A stretch of DNA of 36,096 bases from Oscillospiraceae bacterium (lineage in GTDB: Bacteria > Bacillota_A > Clostridia > Oscillospirales > Oscillospiraceae): positions 1-36,096 of the forward strand of contig JAFWOX010000077.1 of the NCBI GenBank assembly GCA_017545325.1, read 5' to 3'. Position numbers and translations under genes: made by a program. How positions within the stretch are numbered: position 1 is the first letter of the stretch; every line of letters begins with the position of its first letter. This document shows, piece after piece, positions 1 through 6,433 of this stretch. A model generated the notes under the pieces. The model was given only the letters and a program-made list of their open reading frames with translations, had not been told where the DNA came from and ran no database searches.

Positions 1-317
1 AGATAGATCCAGACCTTGTACACGTGCCCGGCCAGGAATACGCCGCTGTCCGGATCCACATCTTCCGTGCCGTTCGTCACATCTTCCCAGAGAATATCGT
101 TGCGGAAGTCCCTCTCATTGTATGCGTCGGAATAATAATGGGCGCCGCTGGGGAACACCGCCGTATAATCCGGACGCGCGCCCTTGGCGGGCGCGTCCAG
201 CGTGATGGAGACGGCGGTGATCTCAGACGCAGCCAGCACAGGGATGCTGACCGCGGGCAGCAGGGTCAGGACGAAAACCAGCGCCAGGAGAATACTCAGA
301 GCCCGTTTCAATTTCAT
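1..317 (-). CDS. Secreted protein, N-terminal part (runs off the window)
   Basis: The reading frame starts at an ATG at 317-315, seven bases after an AGGAGG at 330-325, and runs off the left edge, so only about 105 residues are visible. Residues 1-29 form a clear signal peptide: a basic start (MKLKR), a long hydrophobic core, and a likely cleavage after VLA-A. The mature part begins SEITAVSITLDAP and contains tyrosine-rich stretches (HYYSDAY, VYKVWIY). This looks like a beta-sandwich module of the kind found in large clostridial surface proteins, but I cannot name the family from this fragment. The ribosome binding site lies inside a hairpin (see the leader entry), so expression is probably controlled after transcription starts. 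Secretion is well supported; the function is unknown. Confidence 0.75.
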   Translation of the reverse strand, partial: MKLKRALSILLALVFVLTLLPAVSIPVLAASEITAVSITLDAPAKGARPDYTAVFPSGAHYYSDAYNERDFRNDILWEDVTNGTEDVDPDSGVFLAGHVYKVWIY

Positions 318-437
318 ACAAAAACCTCCTTCGGTATGGTCCCCGAAGGAGGTGCGTCTTTCCGGAAATCCCCTCCGAGGCGCAATGCCGGCCTCTGAGG
401 TGTTGGCCCCAGAGGCATTTCTGTATCTTTATCAATA
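318..437 (-). promoter_or_regulatory. Structured 5' leader with SD-sequestering hairpin
   Basis: Read on the minus strand, this leader has two strong hairpins. The distal one pairs GCCTCTG with CAGAGGC (about 391-417), extended by an outer AATGCC/GGCATT pairing. The proximal one is a perfect 10-bp stem (325-334 with 343-352, 8-nt loop) whose 3' arm contains the AGGAGG of the downstream gene and is followed directly by TTTTTGT and the ATG. The proximal hairpin could therefore act as an intrinsic terminator and also hide the ribosome binding site. The layout resembles a riboswitch or other cis-regulator, but I do not recognise a known aptamer consensus. Confidence 0.5.
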
Positions 438-466
438 AGGATATCACAGACCGGGGGAAAAGACAA
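438..466 (-). promoter_or_regulatory. Promoter for the secreted protein leader
   Basis: On the minus strand there is a TTGTCT -35 (466-461), a 17-bp spacer and a TATCCT -10 (443-438). Each has four to five matches to the sigma-A consensus. Transcription would start near 431, just upstream of the structured leader. Confidence 0.45.
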
Positions 467-514
467 GGCGCAAAGGGAGCGGAACCGCTCCATCGGATTA
501 TTCCCAAGGGAAGC

Positions 515-1171
515 CTATGCTGCGCCGGCAGACGCCTCCCGCCTCGCCCGCACCCGGCCCAGGGCCCGAAGGGCCAGCGCAATGCCCCAGTTCAGGAGCA
601 GGATGACGGCATAAATGACGATCCCCACCGGCACGCCCCAGCGGAAGAAGAGATACCAATCATTGGTATCCGGCCACGCTCCGACGCCGTTGACGGCGAT
701 ATTCGCCGCATATCCCGTTCCGTACAGGAAGGCGGGGATCAGGCACAGGAGGGTCTCCCGGAGGGAAGGACGCTCCCCCGGCTCCAGGAGGATATGGTCC
801 AGGATGGCCAGAAGGGGGATCAGAAGATGGAACCAGAGGTTCGCCCCCTTCAGCATGGCCGGGTACCCGTACAGGGGCCCCAGGAACAGGAGCACAACCA
901 TCAGGGTGACGCCCACGGCGGCGGCGCCCACATAGCTCAGCCGCTGGGCCCACCGGGGAGCATCGCCCCGGACGGCCAGGAAGCAAAAATGGATCAGGGC
1001 CGCGACGCCGCAGAGGAGGTTGGATAGCACGGTAAAGTACCGCAGGCTTCGCACCCCCGTATCGCTCAGAGTCCCGGCGGCGGACCGGATCATCAGCAGC
1101 CAGGCGAGCAAAACCAGCACCCCCGTCGCCAGCTTGGCCGCCATGGAAAATTTCCTTCTCATTCCGCGCAT
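515..1171 (-). CDS. Six-helix integral membrane protein (Pr6Pr / FAR-17a-AIG1-like)
   Basis: This is a 218-residue protein with about six hydrophobic segments, beginning at residues 12-30 and ending near 180-205. The polar loops between them are short. The pattern RYFTVLSNLLCG...FHLLIPLLAILDHILLEPG resembles the bacterial Pr6Pr/FAR-17a-AIG1-like six-TM families, including the buried His/Asp pair (LLAILDH). No enzymatic activity can be assigned. The start at 1171 has GAGAGGAG a few bases upstream and a good promoter at 1198-1226. The gene stands alone on the minus strand and is divergent from the glycyl radical enzyme. The C-terminus is Arg/Ala-rich and probably cytoplasmic. Membrane location is certain; the family is tentative. 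Confidence 0.8.
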   Translation of the reverse strand: MRGMRRKFSMAAKLATGVLVLLAWLLMIRSAAGTLSDTGVRSLRYFTVLSNLLCGVAALIHFCFLAVRGDAPRWAQRLSYVGAAAVGVTLMVVLLFLGPLYGYPAMLKGANLWFHLLIPLLAILDHILLEPGERPSLRETLLCLIPAFLYGTGYAANIAVNGVGAWPDTNDWYLFFRWGVPVGIVIYAVILLLNWGIALALRALGRVRARREASAGAA

Positions 1172-1197
1172 TCGCTCCTCTCTTTTCCGATTTTCCC

Positions 1198-1226
1198 ATT
1201 ATACCGTCCCGGACGACGGATGTCGA
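1198..1226 (-). promoter_or_regulatory. Promoter of the membrane protein at 515-1171
   Basis: On the minus strand a TCGACA -35 (1226-1221) is followed by 17 bp and a perfect TATAAT -10 (1203-1198). It lies about 30 bp upstream of the start codon. Confidence 0.7.
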
Positions 1227-1235
1227 GACCCGCTT

Positions 1236-1250
1236 CCCCTTGACAAGGGG
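1236..1250. other. CCCCTTG-A-CAAGGGG palindrome upstream of the GRE
   Basis: This is a perfect inverted repeat with 7-bp arms and a one-base centre. It lies between the divergent membrane protein and the glycyl radical enzyme. It contains a TTGACA, but no well-spaced -10 follows, so I do not call a promoter. It may be an operator or part of a dispersed repeat. Confidence 0.3.
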
Positions 1251-1305
1251 AGGAAAAGAGGGGAGAATATTCTTATACAGACTATTTGAGGCGGAGGATA
1301 CGAGG

Positions 1306-3717
1306 ATGACCGATCGGGTACGGCGAATGAAGGAAAGCCTGCGGGTAAACAAATACCCCCTTTGCGTGGAGCTGTTCCGCCTGGCCAACGAATCCCTGGA
1401 TGAAACCGGGGGGGAGCCCATGCTTCTGCGGCGCAGCAAGCTCCATGCCCATATCCTGGACAACATCACCATTTTCATCGAGCCGGAGGATCTGCTCTGC
1501 GGCTCCGGAGCCAGCAAGCCCTTCGGCCTGGAGATGCAGTACGAATACGGGGTCTGGACGAAGGACGAGGTAGAAGCCCTGAAAAGCGAGCTCTACACCA
1601 TCAGTCCTGAGGACGAGGAGGAGCTGTACCGGCTGAACGACCGCTTCGCCGGGAACGCCTCCAATCAGAACCTGGTGGAGGCCATGGGGAAGAGCCTGGG
1701 GGAAAACGACCGGCTCTGGCCCTTCATGAAATCCGGCGTCATCCTGCCCCCCTGGAAGGATAAGAAGGGCGGCTCCGGCGGCGGCTTCGCCATGAGCGGA
1801 TACGGCCTGGGTCCCGGCTTCTCCCTGGTCTGCGTGGATTACGCCGCCATTCTGCAGCGGGGAGCCCGGGGGATCATCGACGAGGCGAAGCAGTGCCTCC
1901 GGGACCTGCGGTATGACAGCGCCGACGCGGTGGAGAAGCGGAATTTCTGGGAGGGCGTGGTCATCGTCTTCGAGGCCTGGGTGCGCTTCGCCCGCCGGTA
2001 TGCGGACCTGTGCGACAGGCTGGCCGGGGAGGAAAAGGACGGAGCCCGGGCCGACGAGCTGCGGGAGATGGCCCGGATCTGCCGGAAGGTGCCGGAGTAT
2101 CCGGCGGAGACCTTCCGGGAGGCGCTCCAGAGCTTCTGGTTCACCTTCCTCATGGTCTGCCCCTCCCCCACCTCCACCGCGGGCCGCTTCGACCAGTACA
2201 TGTACCCCTATTACCGGAAGGATATGGACGAGGGCCGCATCACGGACGGGGAGGTCCTGGAGCTGCTGGAGATCATGCGCTGCAAGGTGATGAAGCTGAA
2301 CCGGGTCTCCGGCAAAGCCAACCGGGCGAAGAACGCAGGCATGGCCAAATGGTACAACTGGACCATCGGCGGCCAGAAGGCGGACGGCTCCGACGCCACC
2401 AACGAGCTGAGCTATCTCCTGCTGGAGGCGGCCCAGGAGACCCACCTGCCCCACCACACCGTCACCCTCCGGGTCCATAAGGATACCCCCATGGAGCTGA
2501 TGGTGAAGGCCATGGAATGCGTCCGCTCCGGCCTGGGTATGCCCGCCTTTTTGGGGGACGATTCCTATATCAATTTCTTCTCCGGGCAGAGCGAGCTTAA
2601 CCGGGTCCCGGTGGAGATCGCCCGGGATTACTGCGCCACGGGCTGCGTGGACGGGAACATCCAGGCGGAGACCCGCACCCAGGTGGCCATCTTCTTCATC
2701 ATCCCCCATGCCATGGATATCGCCCTGCATAACGGCTACTGCCGGTATACGAAGGAGGATTTCGGCCTGAAGGTGGGAGACGTGCGGGAGATGACCTCCT
2801 TTGAGGAATTCAAGGAGGCGGTGTACCGGGAGGTTCGCCACCTCATGGCCATGGCCAACGAGCGCATCAACGTGGAGATGATCGCGGAGAAGGAGCTGTT
2901 CCCGGATGTATTCCGCTCCGCCCTCATGCGGGATGGGGTGAAGACCGGGAAGGATATGTTCTCCCGCCGCTTCCCCTTCGAAAACGGCGCCGTGCTGGGG
3001 GCCGTGGGGGGTGTGAACGCGGGCAACGGCCTGTACGCCATCAAGAAGCTGATCTTCGACGAGAAGAAATATACCATGGCTCAGCTGCTGGAGGCCCTGG
3101 ACGCGGACTGGGTCGGCTATGAGGACATGCGGCAGGATTTCCGGGACCAGCCCAAGTACGGCAACGGCATCAAGGAGGTGGACGACATGGTGGCGGAGGT
3201 CTATCAGCGCCATGCGGATATCTGCCACAGCCTCCCCTGTGCCTACGGAGACACCCTGAAGCCCAATGCCATCTCCATTTCCGCCCACCAGCCCGGCGGC
3301 GCCCTCACCGGAGCCACGCCGGACGGACGGAAGGGCGGGGAGATCCTGGCGGACGCCTCCCTCTCCCCGGACCACGGGCAGGATACCCATGGACCTCTGG
3401 CGGTATTCCTCTCCGCCATGGAGGTGAACCAGGATCCCTACCAGGGGACCCTGATGAACATGAAGTTCCACCCCTCCAACATGAAGACCCGCTCGGACCT
3501 GGAGAAGCTCAGCAGCATGGTAAAGACCTACCTGACCCACGGGGGCAAACATGTGCAGTTCAACGTGGTGGACCGGGAGGAGATGGAGGACGCCAAGGTC
3601 AGGCCGGAGGAGCATCCCGAGCTGGTGGTCCGGGTGGCAGGGTACAGCGCCTACTTCACCCGCCTGCCGGAGTCCATCCAGGACGAGGTGATCCAGCGCA
3701 CGGCCCAGGAGCTGTGA
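1306..3717 (+). CDS. Glycyl radical enzyme (pyruvate formate-lyase superfamily), substrate unknown
   Basis: This 803-residue protein has the two hallmarks of glycyl radical enzymes. The C-terminal glycyl loop is RVAGYSAYF, with the radical Gly at 779, 25 residues from the end. The active-site cysteine is in ATGCVDGN, Cys447. The region around 290-305 (TAGRFDQYMYPYY) is also typical. The start at 1306 follows GGAGG by 8 bases; an upstream in-frame ATG at 1240 has no such site. Dehydratase, lyase and decarboxylase members of the family usually read GCVE, with the Glu two residues after Cys acting as an acid/base. Here that position is Asp449, so this is not a standard choline, glycerol or hydroxyproline enzyme by motif. 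The single catalytic Cys also argues against pyruvate formate-lyase itself. No radical-SAM activase is in the window, so activation must come from elsewhere. Confidence 0.93.
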   Translation: MTDRVRRMKESLRVNKYPLCVELFRLANESLDETGGEPMLLRRSKLHAHILDNITIFIEPEDLLCGSGASKPFGLEMQYEYGVWTKDEVEALKSELYTISPEDEEELYRLNDRFAGNASNQNLVEAMGKSLGENDRLWPFMKSGVILPPWKDKKGGSGGGFAMSGYGLGPGFSLVCVDYAAILQRGARGIIDEAKQCLRDLRYDSADAVEKRNFWEGVVIVFEAWVRFARRYADLCDRLAGEEKDGARADELREMARICRKVPEYPAETFREALQSFWFTFLMVCPSPTSTAGRFDQYMYPYYRKDMDEGRITDGEVLELLEIMRCKVMKLNRVSGKANRAKNAGMAKWYNWTIGGQKADGSDATNELSYLLLEAAQETHLPHHTVTLRVHKDTPMELMVKAMECVRSGLGMPAFLGDDSYINFFSGQSELNRVPVEIARDYCATGCVDGNIQAETRTQVAIFFIIPHAMDIALHNGYCRYTKEDFGLKVGDVREMTSFEEFKEAVYREVRHLMAMANERINVEMIAEKELFPDVFRSALMRDGVKTGKDMFSRRFPFENGAVLGAVGGVNAGNGLYAIKKLIFDEKKYTMAQLLEALDADWVGYEDMRQDFRDQPKYGNGIKEVDDMVAEVYQRHADICHSLPCAYGDTLKPNAISISAHQPGGALTGATPDGRKGGEILADASLSPDHGQDTHGPLAVFLSAMEVNQDPYQGTLMNMKFHPSNMKTRSDLEKLSSMVKTYLTHGGKHVQFNVVDREEMEDAKVRPEEHPELVVRVAGYSAYFTRLPESIQDEVIQRTAQEL

Positions 3718-3729
3718 GGGCGGACGAGC

Positions 3730-3910
3730 ATGGCAGATGGAACAAAAACCTCAATTCGCTTCTTTGACGCGATTCCCGTGCGTTCGGTATGGGATGAAGA
3801 AACCGCAAAATGGCGGCTCTGCGCGGCAGATGTGATCGCGGCGGTGGCTGACACCGCCAATCCGAGGGTCTGCTGGGCAACGGTGAAAAGGAGCTGACCG
3901 CCGCTGACGG
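3730..3910 (+). pseudogene. BRO-N / DinD-like antirepressor fragment (decayed)
   Basis: A 55-codon frame starts at 3730 and reads IRFFDAIPVRSVWDEE...WRLCAADVIAAVADTANPRVCWATVKR. This matches the start of phage-type BRO-N antirepressor proteins, in which a VW-DEE strand is followed by the D-V-x-x-L...NPRxYW segment. It stops at 3894-3896. In another frame the next codons read ELTAADGK, the segment that follows slightly later in intact family members, so the gene has lost an internal piece and shifted frame. Most of the protein is missing. It begins 12 bp after the glycyl radical enzyme and runs straight into a Fic remnant. The assignment rests on motif memory and is moderately sure. Confidence 0.55.
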
Positions 3911-4186
3911 AAAGTGGAAATGAACATTGCTCATCCCATTTGGTAGGGCAGCGGACGGAGTACGAGAATATGGGTCGATCTTATGCTGAAACGGAGTTTG
4001 TCCAAATGTGTGGATTGGAGCAGGATCGGCAAAAAAGAGTATCTCTCCGCGATGGAGAGAAGTCCCTTCGATCCTTCCGCGATCCTGCGGCTGATGGAAG
4101 GCGCGCTTACGGACAGGATCGGCGACCGGGAGGTTTTCATGAAAGGGATCGATTATTCGTATTATTATGAATCCGATGAAGAGTAA
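3911..4186 (+). pseudogene. Fic family (cell filamentation) C-terminal remnant with nonsense codon in the catalytic motif
   Basis: One frame from about 3911 reads VEMNIAHPIW-stop-GSGRSTRIW, then continues VDLMLKRSLSKCVDW and on to GIDYSYYYESDEE at 4186. This is the Fic core: HPFx(D/E)GN(G/K)R followed by the C-terminal helices of the family. The TAG at 3944-3946 sits at the catalytic Asp/Glu position (one base from GAG), and the Asn after Gly is Ser. The N-terminal half of the protein is absent. A 67-codon piece from ATG 3983 could still be translated but would lack the active site. Intact Fic proteins AMPylate target proteins; this copy cannot. Its end overlaps the methyltransferase start by 20 bases. 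Confidence 0.8.
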
Positions 4187-4970
4187 AGACATAACGGCCT
4201 TGGACAACGGACAGGCTTTCGATTTCGGCAAAACGGCGGAAGCCTATGCCGCATACCGGGATATCTACCCGGCGGAGCTGTATTCCCGGCTCCGGGCCCT
4301 GGGCGCTGCGGCGGACGGGACATCATGGCTGGATCTGGGCACGGGAACCGGCGTCCTGCCGAAAAATCTGTATAACCCGAAGTCCCATATCACGGGTGTG
4401 GACATTTCCCCGGAGCAGATCGCTCTTGCCCGGAAGGAGGTGGCGGAAAAGGGGTGGGAGATCCGGTATCTTGTCTCCCCTGCGGAATCCACCGGTTTTC
4501 CGGACAGCTGCTTCGATGTGATCACCGCCGCCCAATGCTTCTGGTATTTTGACCGGGAGCGGATGCGCGCGGAGGTCCGGCGCCTGCTGAAGCCCGGCGG
4601 GACATTGATTAAAGTCTATATGACCTATACCCTGGATGATCCCATTGCGGCGGAAAGCCACCGGCTGGTCAAAGAGATGAACCGGAACTGGTCCTCCGGC
4701 ACATCAGGCTTAAAGGATATCCACGACGACCTTTTCCCCGGTCGGCAGACGGAGAGCTTCTATGCCGATCTGCCCTTCACCCGGGAGAGCTGGCATGGTC
4801 GGATGTGCGCCTGCCGGGGAACGCTGGCTTCAATGGATACGGATACTTTGGAGAAATGGGATGCGGCGCACAGGCGCTTCATGGAAAACTGCCCGGAGCG
4901 TTTTACCATCCGACACAAGGTGTTCTGTTCCTGGTTCACCCTGGAGCAAGGAGTAAGAGATCATGGCTAA
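4167..4970 (+). CDS. Class I SAM-dependent methyltransferase
   Basis: A 267-residue methyltransferase of the Methyltransf_11/UbiE type. Motif I (WLDLGTGTGVLP) is at residues 54-65 and the acidic ribose-binding residue is Asp79 in TGVDIS. A post-I region (DSCFDVITAAQCFWYFD) and a motif III-like LKPGGTLIKVY follow. The C-terminal 100 residues (W-rich, RESWHGRM) would hold the substrate pocket. The substrate is not predictable. ATG 4167 is used here; ATG 4176 is an equally possible start and neither has a convincing ribosome binding site, so translation may be coupled to the decayed Fic frame it overlaps. The stop overlaps the next gene by 8 bases, so the two are probably one operon. Confidence 0.88.
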   Translation: MNPMKSKDITALDNGQAFDFGKTAEAYAAYRDIYPAELYSRLRALGAAADGTSWLDLGTGTGVLPKNLYNPKSHITGVDISPEQIALARKEVAEKGWEIRYLVSPAESTGFPDSCFDVITAAQCFWYFDRERMRAEVRRLLKPGGTLIKVYMTYTLDDPIAAESHRLVKEMNRNWSSGTSGLKDIHDDLFPGRQTESFYADLPFTRESWHGRMCACRGTLASMDTDTLEKWDAAHRRFMENCPERFTIRHKVFCSWFTLEQGVRDHG

Positions 4971-5448
4971 GGTCATCCTCACCTGCGGGAAGCTGGGCTG
5001 CGGGAAAACCACCTACGCAAAACGGCTCTGCGCGGAGCGCGGCGCGATGCTTCTCAGCGCCGATGAGCTGATGCTCTCCCTCTTCGGCCAGGACGCGGGG
5101 GAGAAGCACGATGAATACCTGGAAAAGGTCAAGGCCTGGCTGCTGAACCGATCCCTGGAGTTGGTCTCCCTGGGCGTTGACGCGGTGCTGGACTGGGGTC
5201 TGTGGACCAAGGCGGAACGGGCGGAATTGCGTGCGTTTTACGCCGCCCGCGCCGTCCCCTGCGAGATCCACTATCTGGAGCTCGACGAAGAGGTCCGGCG
5301 GCAGCGGATCGACGAGCGCAATCGGGCGGTACTATCGGCCAGCGCAAGGGACTACTATGTGGACGAGGGACTCGCGTCCAAGCTGGACCGGCTCTTTGAG
5401 CCGCCGGAACCGGCAGAGGTGGATGTATGGGTGACACAAGCCGAATAA
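4963..5448 (+). CDS. P-loop ATP-binding protein / predicted kinase
   Basis: A 161-residue protein with a Walker A at residues 9-17 (GKLGCGKTT). An Asp/Glu-rich segment follows (LLSADELMLSLFG), then a hydrophobic strand ending in Asp (VDAVLDWGLW, a Walker B-like site) and an Arg-rich lid (RRQRIDERN). The layout is that of AAA_33-type nucleotide kinases, such as predicted kinases related to chloramphenicol phosphotransferase or polynucleotide kinase. They transfer phosphate to a small molecule or nucleic acid; the acceptor is unknown. The ATG lies within the end of the methyltransferase gene and follows GGAG by a usable distance, suggesting translational coupling. A terminator-like palindrome follows within 6 bp of the stop. 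Confidence 0.82.
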   Translation: MAKVILTCGKLGCGKTTYAKRLCAERGAMLLSADELMLSLFGQDAGEKHDEYLEKVKAWLLNRSLELVSLGVDAVLDWGLWTKAERAELRAFYAARAVPCEIHYLELDEEVRRQRIDERNRAVLSASARDYYVDEGLASKLDRLFEPPEPAEVDVWVTQAE

Positions 5449-5453
5449 AGAAT

Positions 5454-5482
5454 CCGGGGCCGGTCCAATGGACCGGCCCCGG
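5454..5482. terminator. Perfect 29-bp palindrome, copy 1 (possible bidirectional terminator)
   Basis: Arms 5454-5466 and 5470-5482 are perfectly complementary (13 bp, CCGGGGCCGGTCC) around AAT. It sits between convergent genes (the P-loop protein and the HEPN remnant). There is no good U-tract on either side, so termination is plausible rather than certain. The identical 29-bp sequence recurs at 6201-6229. Confidence 0.55.
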
Positions 5483-5492
5483 TGAGCTTGAT

Positions 5493-5852
5493 TTATCCAG
5501 GATTGTTCTTTTCCAGTTGTTCTTCACAAAACCGTTTCACATCACATATACTGTTTGTCGCCACAAATCAGACCACGTCCAAGTCGATGCTGCCATATTC
5601 ATGGGCGACATAGTTTCGCATCCCACGGATCTAATGCCAGGGGATCGCCGTATGCTCGGTTTTGAACCGGTCAGACAGATGCCCCACCAGCTCGCCGATC
5701 TGCAGGATACACATGCTCACCGCATTCTGATAGGTCGTGCTTTCGTCAAAGCGTTTCCGGGAATGTCCGAAATCACCGTGGGCTGTTTCGACCTGTTCGC
5801 AATAACGAAGGATATGGGCCAGAGTATCCCGGTCTCGGGCTTCAACCGGCAT
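5493..5852 (-). pseudogene. HEPN-domain toxin (HepT/DUF86 type), inactivated by two nonsense codons
   Basis: From the ATG at 5852 the frame encodes 73 residues (YCEQVE...NAVSMCILQIGELV, typical HEPN helices) to a TAG at 5633-5631. The same frame then continues IRGMRNYVAHEYGSIDLDVV, meets a TGA, and reads on FVATNSICDVKRFCEEQL to a TAA at 5493. RNYVAHEY is the RX4HXY ribonuclease motif of HepT toxins, and it lies after the first stop, so the product lacks its active site. The TGA falls where family members have Trp. With both stops read through, the length is about 119 residues, normal for the family. The start overlaps the end of the MNT gene by 11 bases. HepT cleaves RNA when not neutralised by MntA; this copy should be dead. 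Confidence 0.85.
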
Positions 5853-6141
5853 AGATCAGCACCTCCTCCCTGGTACGGGCCAGAAAATCCGGGGAGAGCA
5901 TCTGGGTGGTGAGTACATCCAGCTTCTTTTGGAATCCCGCCTCCAGATCGCTGTACAGGCCACCCAGCTCAAGCAGGTCGGTCATGTTCCCCCGGTCCAC
6001 CCGGAAATCCAGGTCGCTTTGGGGCGTTGCCTCCCCACGGGCATAGGATCCGAACAGGTACAGAGCGGCAATCTCATAGCGCCGGGCTATGGGCTCCGCA
6101 ATGCAGCGGATCTCCTCCAAAGAATAGACCTTATCGTTCAT
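5842..6141 (-). CDS. mntA: MNT-type nucleotidyltransferase antitoxin
   Basis: A 99-residue minimal nucleotidyltransferase. The signature GSYARGEA (residues 31-38) is followed by SDLDF with Asp43 and Asp45, the GSx10DxD catalytic pattern of MntA antitoxins. These AMPylate a tyrosine in the partner HepT toxin near the RX4HXY motif. A GGGAGG ribosome binding site lies 9 bases before the ATG. The gene is complete and has all expected residues, although its toxin partner immediately downstream is broken. It is either a free antitoxin that could still act in trans on related toxins, or a gene beginning to decay. Confidence 0.88.
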   Translation of the reverse strand: MNDKVYSLEEIRCIAEPIARRYEIAALYLFGSYARGEATPQSDLDFRVDRGNMTDLLELGGLYSDLEAGFQKKLDVLTTQMLSPDFLARTREEVLIYAG

Positions 6142-6164
6142 TCTGCCGCACCTCCCTTGTGCTT

Positions 6165-6193
6165 AGTTTACCATATCGATATCGTTTCATCAA
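6165..6193 (-). promoter_or_regulatory. Promoter with palindromic spacer for the MNT/HEPN pair
   Basis: On the minus strand a TTGATG -35 (6193-6188) and a TAAACT -10 (6170-6165) are separated by 17 bp. The spacer contains the perfect palindrome ATATCGATAT (6173-6182), a good candidate operator for autoregulation of a toxin-antitoxin operon. Confidence 0.5.
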
Positions 6194-6200
6194 GATGAAC

Positions 6201-6229
6201 CCGGGGCCGGTCCAATGGACCGGCCCCGG
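6201..6229. repeat. Perfect 29-bp palindrome, copy 2
   Basis: Identical to 5454-5482 base for base (13-bp arms around AAT). This copy lies upstream of the MNT promoter, where a terminator for that operon is not expected, so the two copies bracket the MNT/HEPN cassette. Confidence 0.8.
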
Positions 6230-6239
6230 TGGTGTAATT

Positions 6240-6388
6240 GCCCGAACAGCCCTCGGCAGAGTTCGCGCCCGCAGGCGCGAATAGAATCAAGAGCTCATTT
6301 TTGCCGGAATTCATTTCTGGCAAAAATACTTTTCGCGGAGCGACTGTGCGAGCGAAGCGAGTGCGGATAGCGGAGCGCAAGCCAAAAT
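6240..6388. other. Non-coding stretch with inverted repeats
   Basis: No gene is seen here. It contains the perfect hairpin TTCGCGCC-CGCA-GGCGCGAA (about 6261-6280), a longer imperfect inverted repeat TTTTTGCCgGAA...TTTCtGGCAAAAA (about 6298-6326), and GCGAGCGAAGCGAG-type low-complexity sequence. This resembles dispersed intergenic repeat DNA. Confidence 0.5.
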
Positions 6389-6420
6389 CGACCGGGACCC
6401 GGCGAAGCGGATCCCGGTCG
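6389..6420 (-). terminator. Terminator of the hydrogenase operon
   Basis: A 13-bp stem with one G-T pair (6389-6401 with 6408-6420) and a 6-base loop. On the minus strand it is followed by ATTTTGG. It lies 13 bp beyond the hydrogenase stop codon. Confidence 0.6.
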
Positions 6421-6433
6421 AAACGCGAAGCGT

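Noticed and set aside
318..440. Cyclic di-GMP or cobalamin riboswitch
   Set aside because: The conserved core bases of these classes are not present as I know them; only a generic structured leader is supported.
1240..1280. TTGACA as the -35 of the glycyl radical enzyme
   Set aside because: No -10 at 16-18 bp spacing; the hexamer is part of a palindrome.
1282..3615. Long open frame antisense to the glycyl radical enzyme
   Set aside because: Its codons mirror the real gene; high GC keeps the opposite strand open. The translation is His/Gly/Leu-biased with no domain.
3944..5631. Stop codon reassignment or selenocysteine (TAG in Fic, TAG and TGA in HEPN)
   Set aside because: All intact genes use TAA, TAG and TGA as normal ends, the fragments lack other parts, and there is no sign of a SECIS-like element; decay explains it better.
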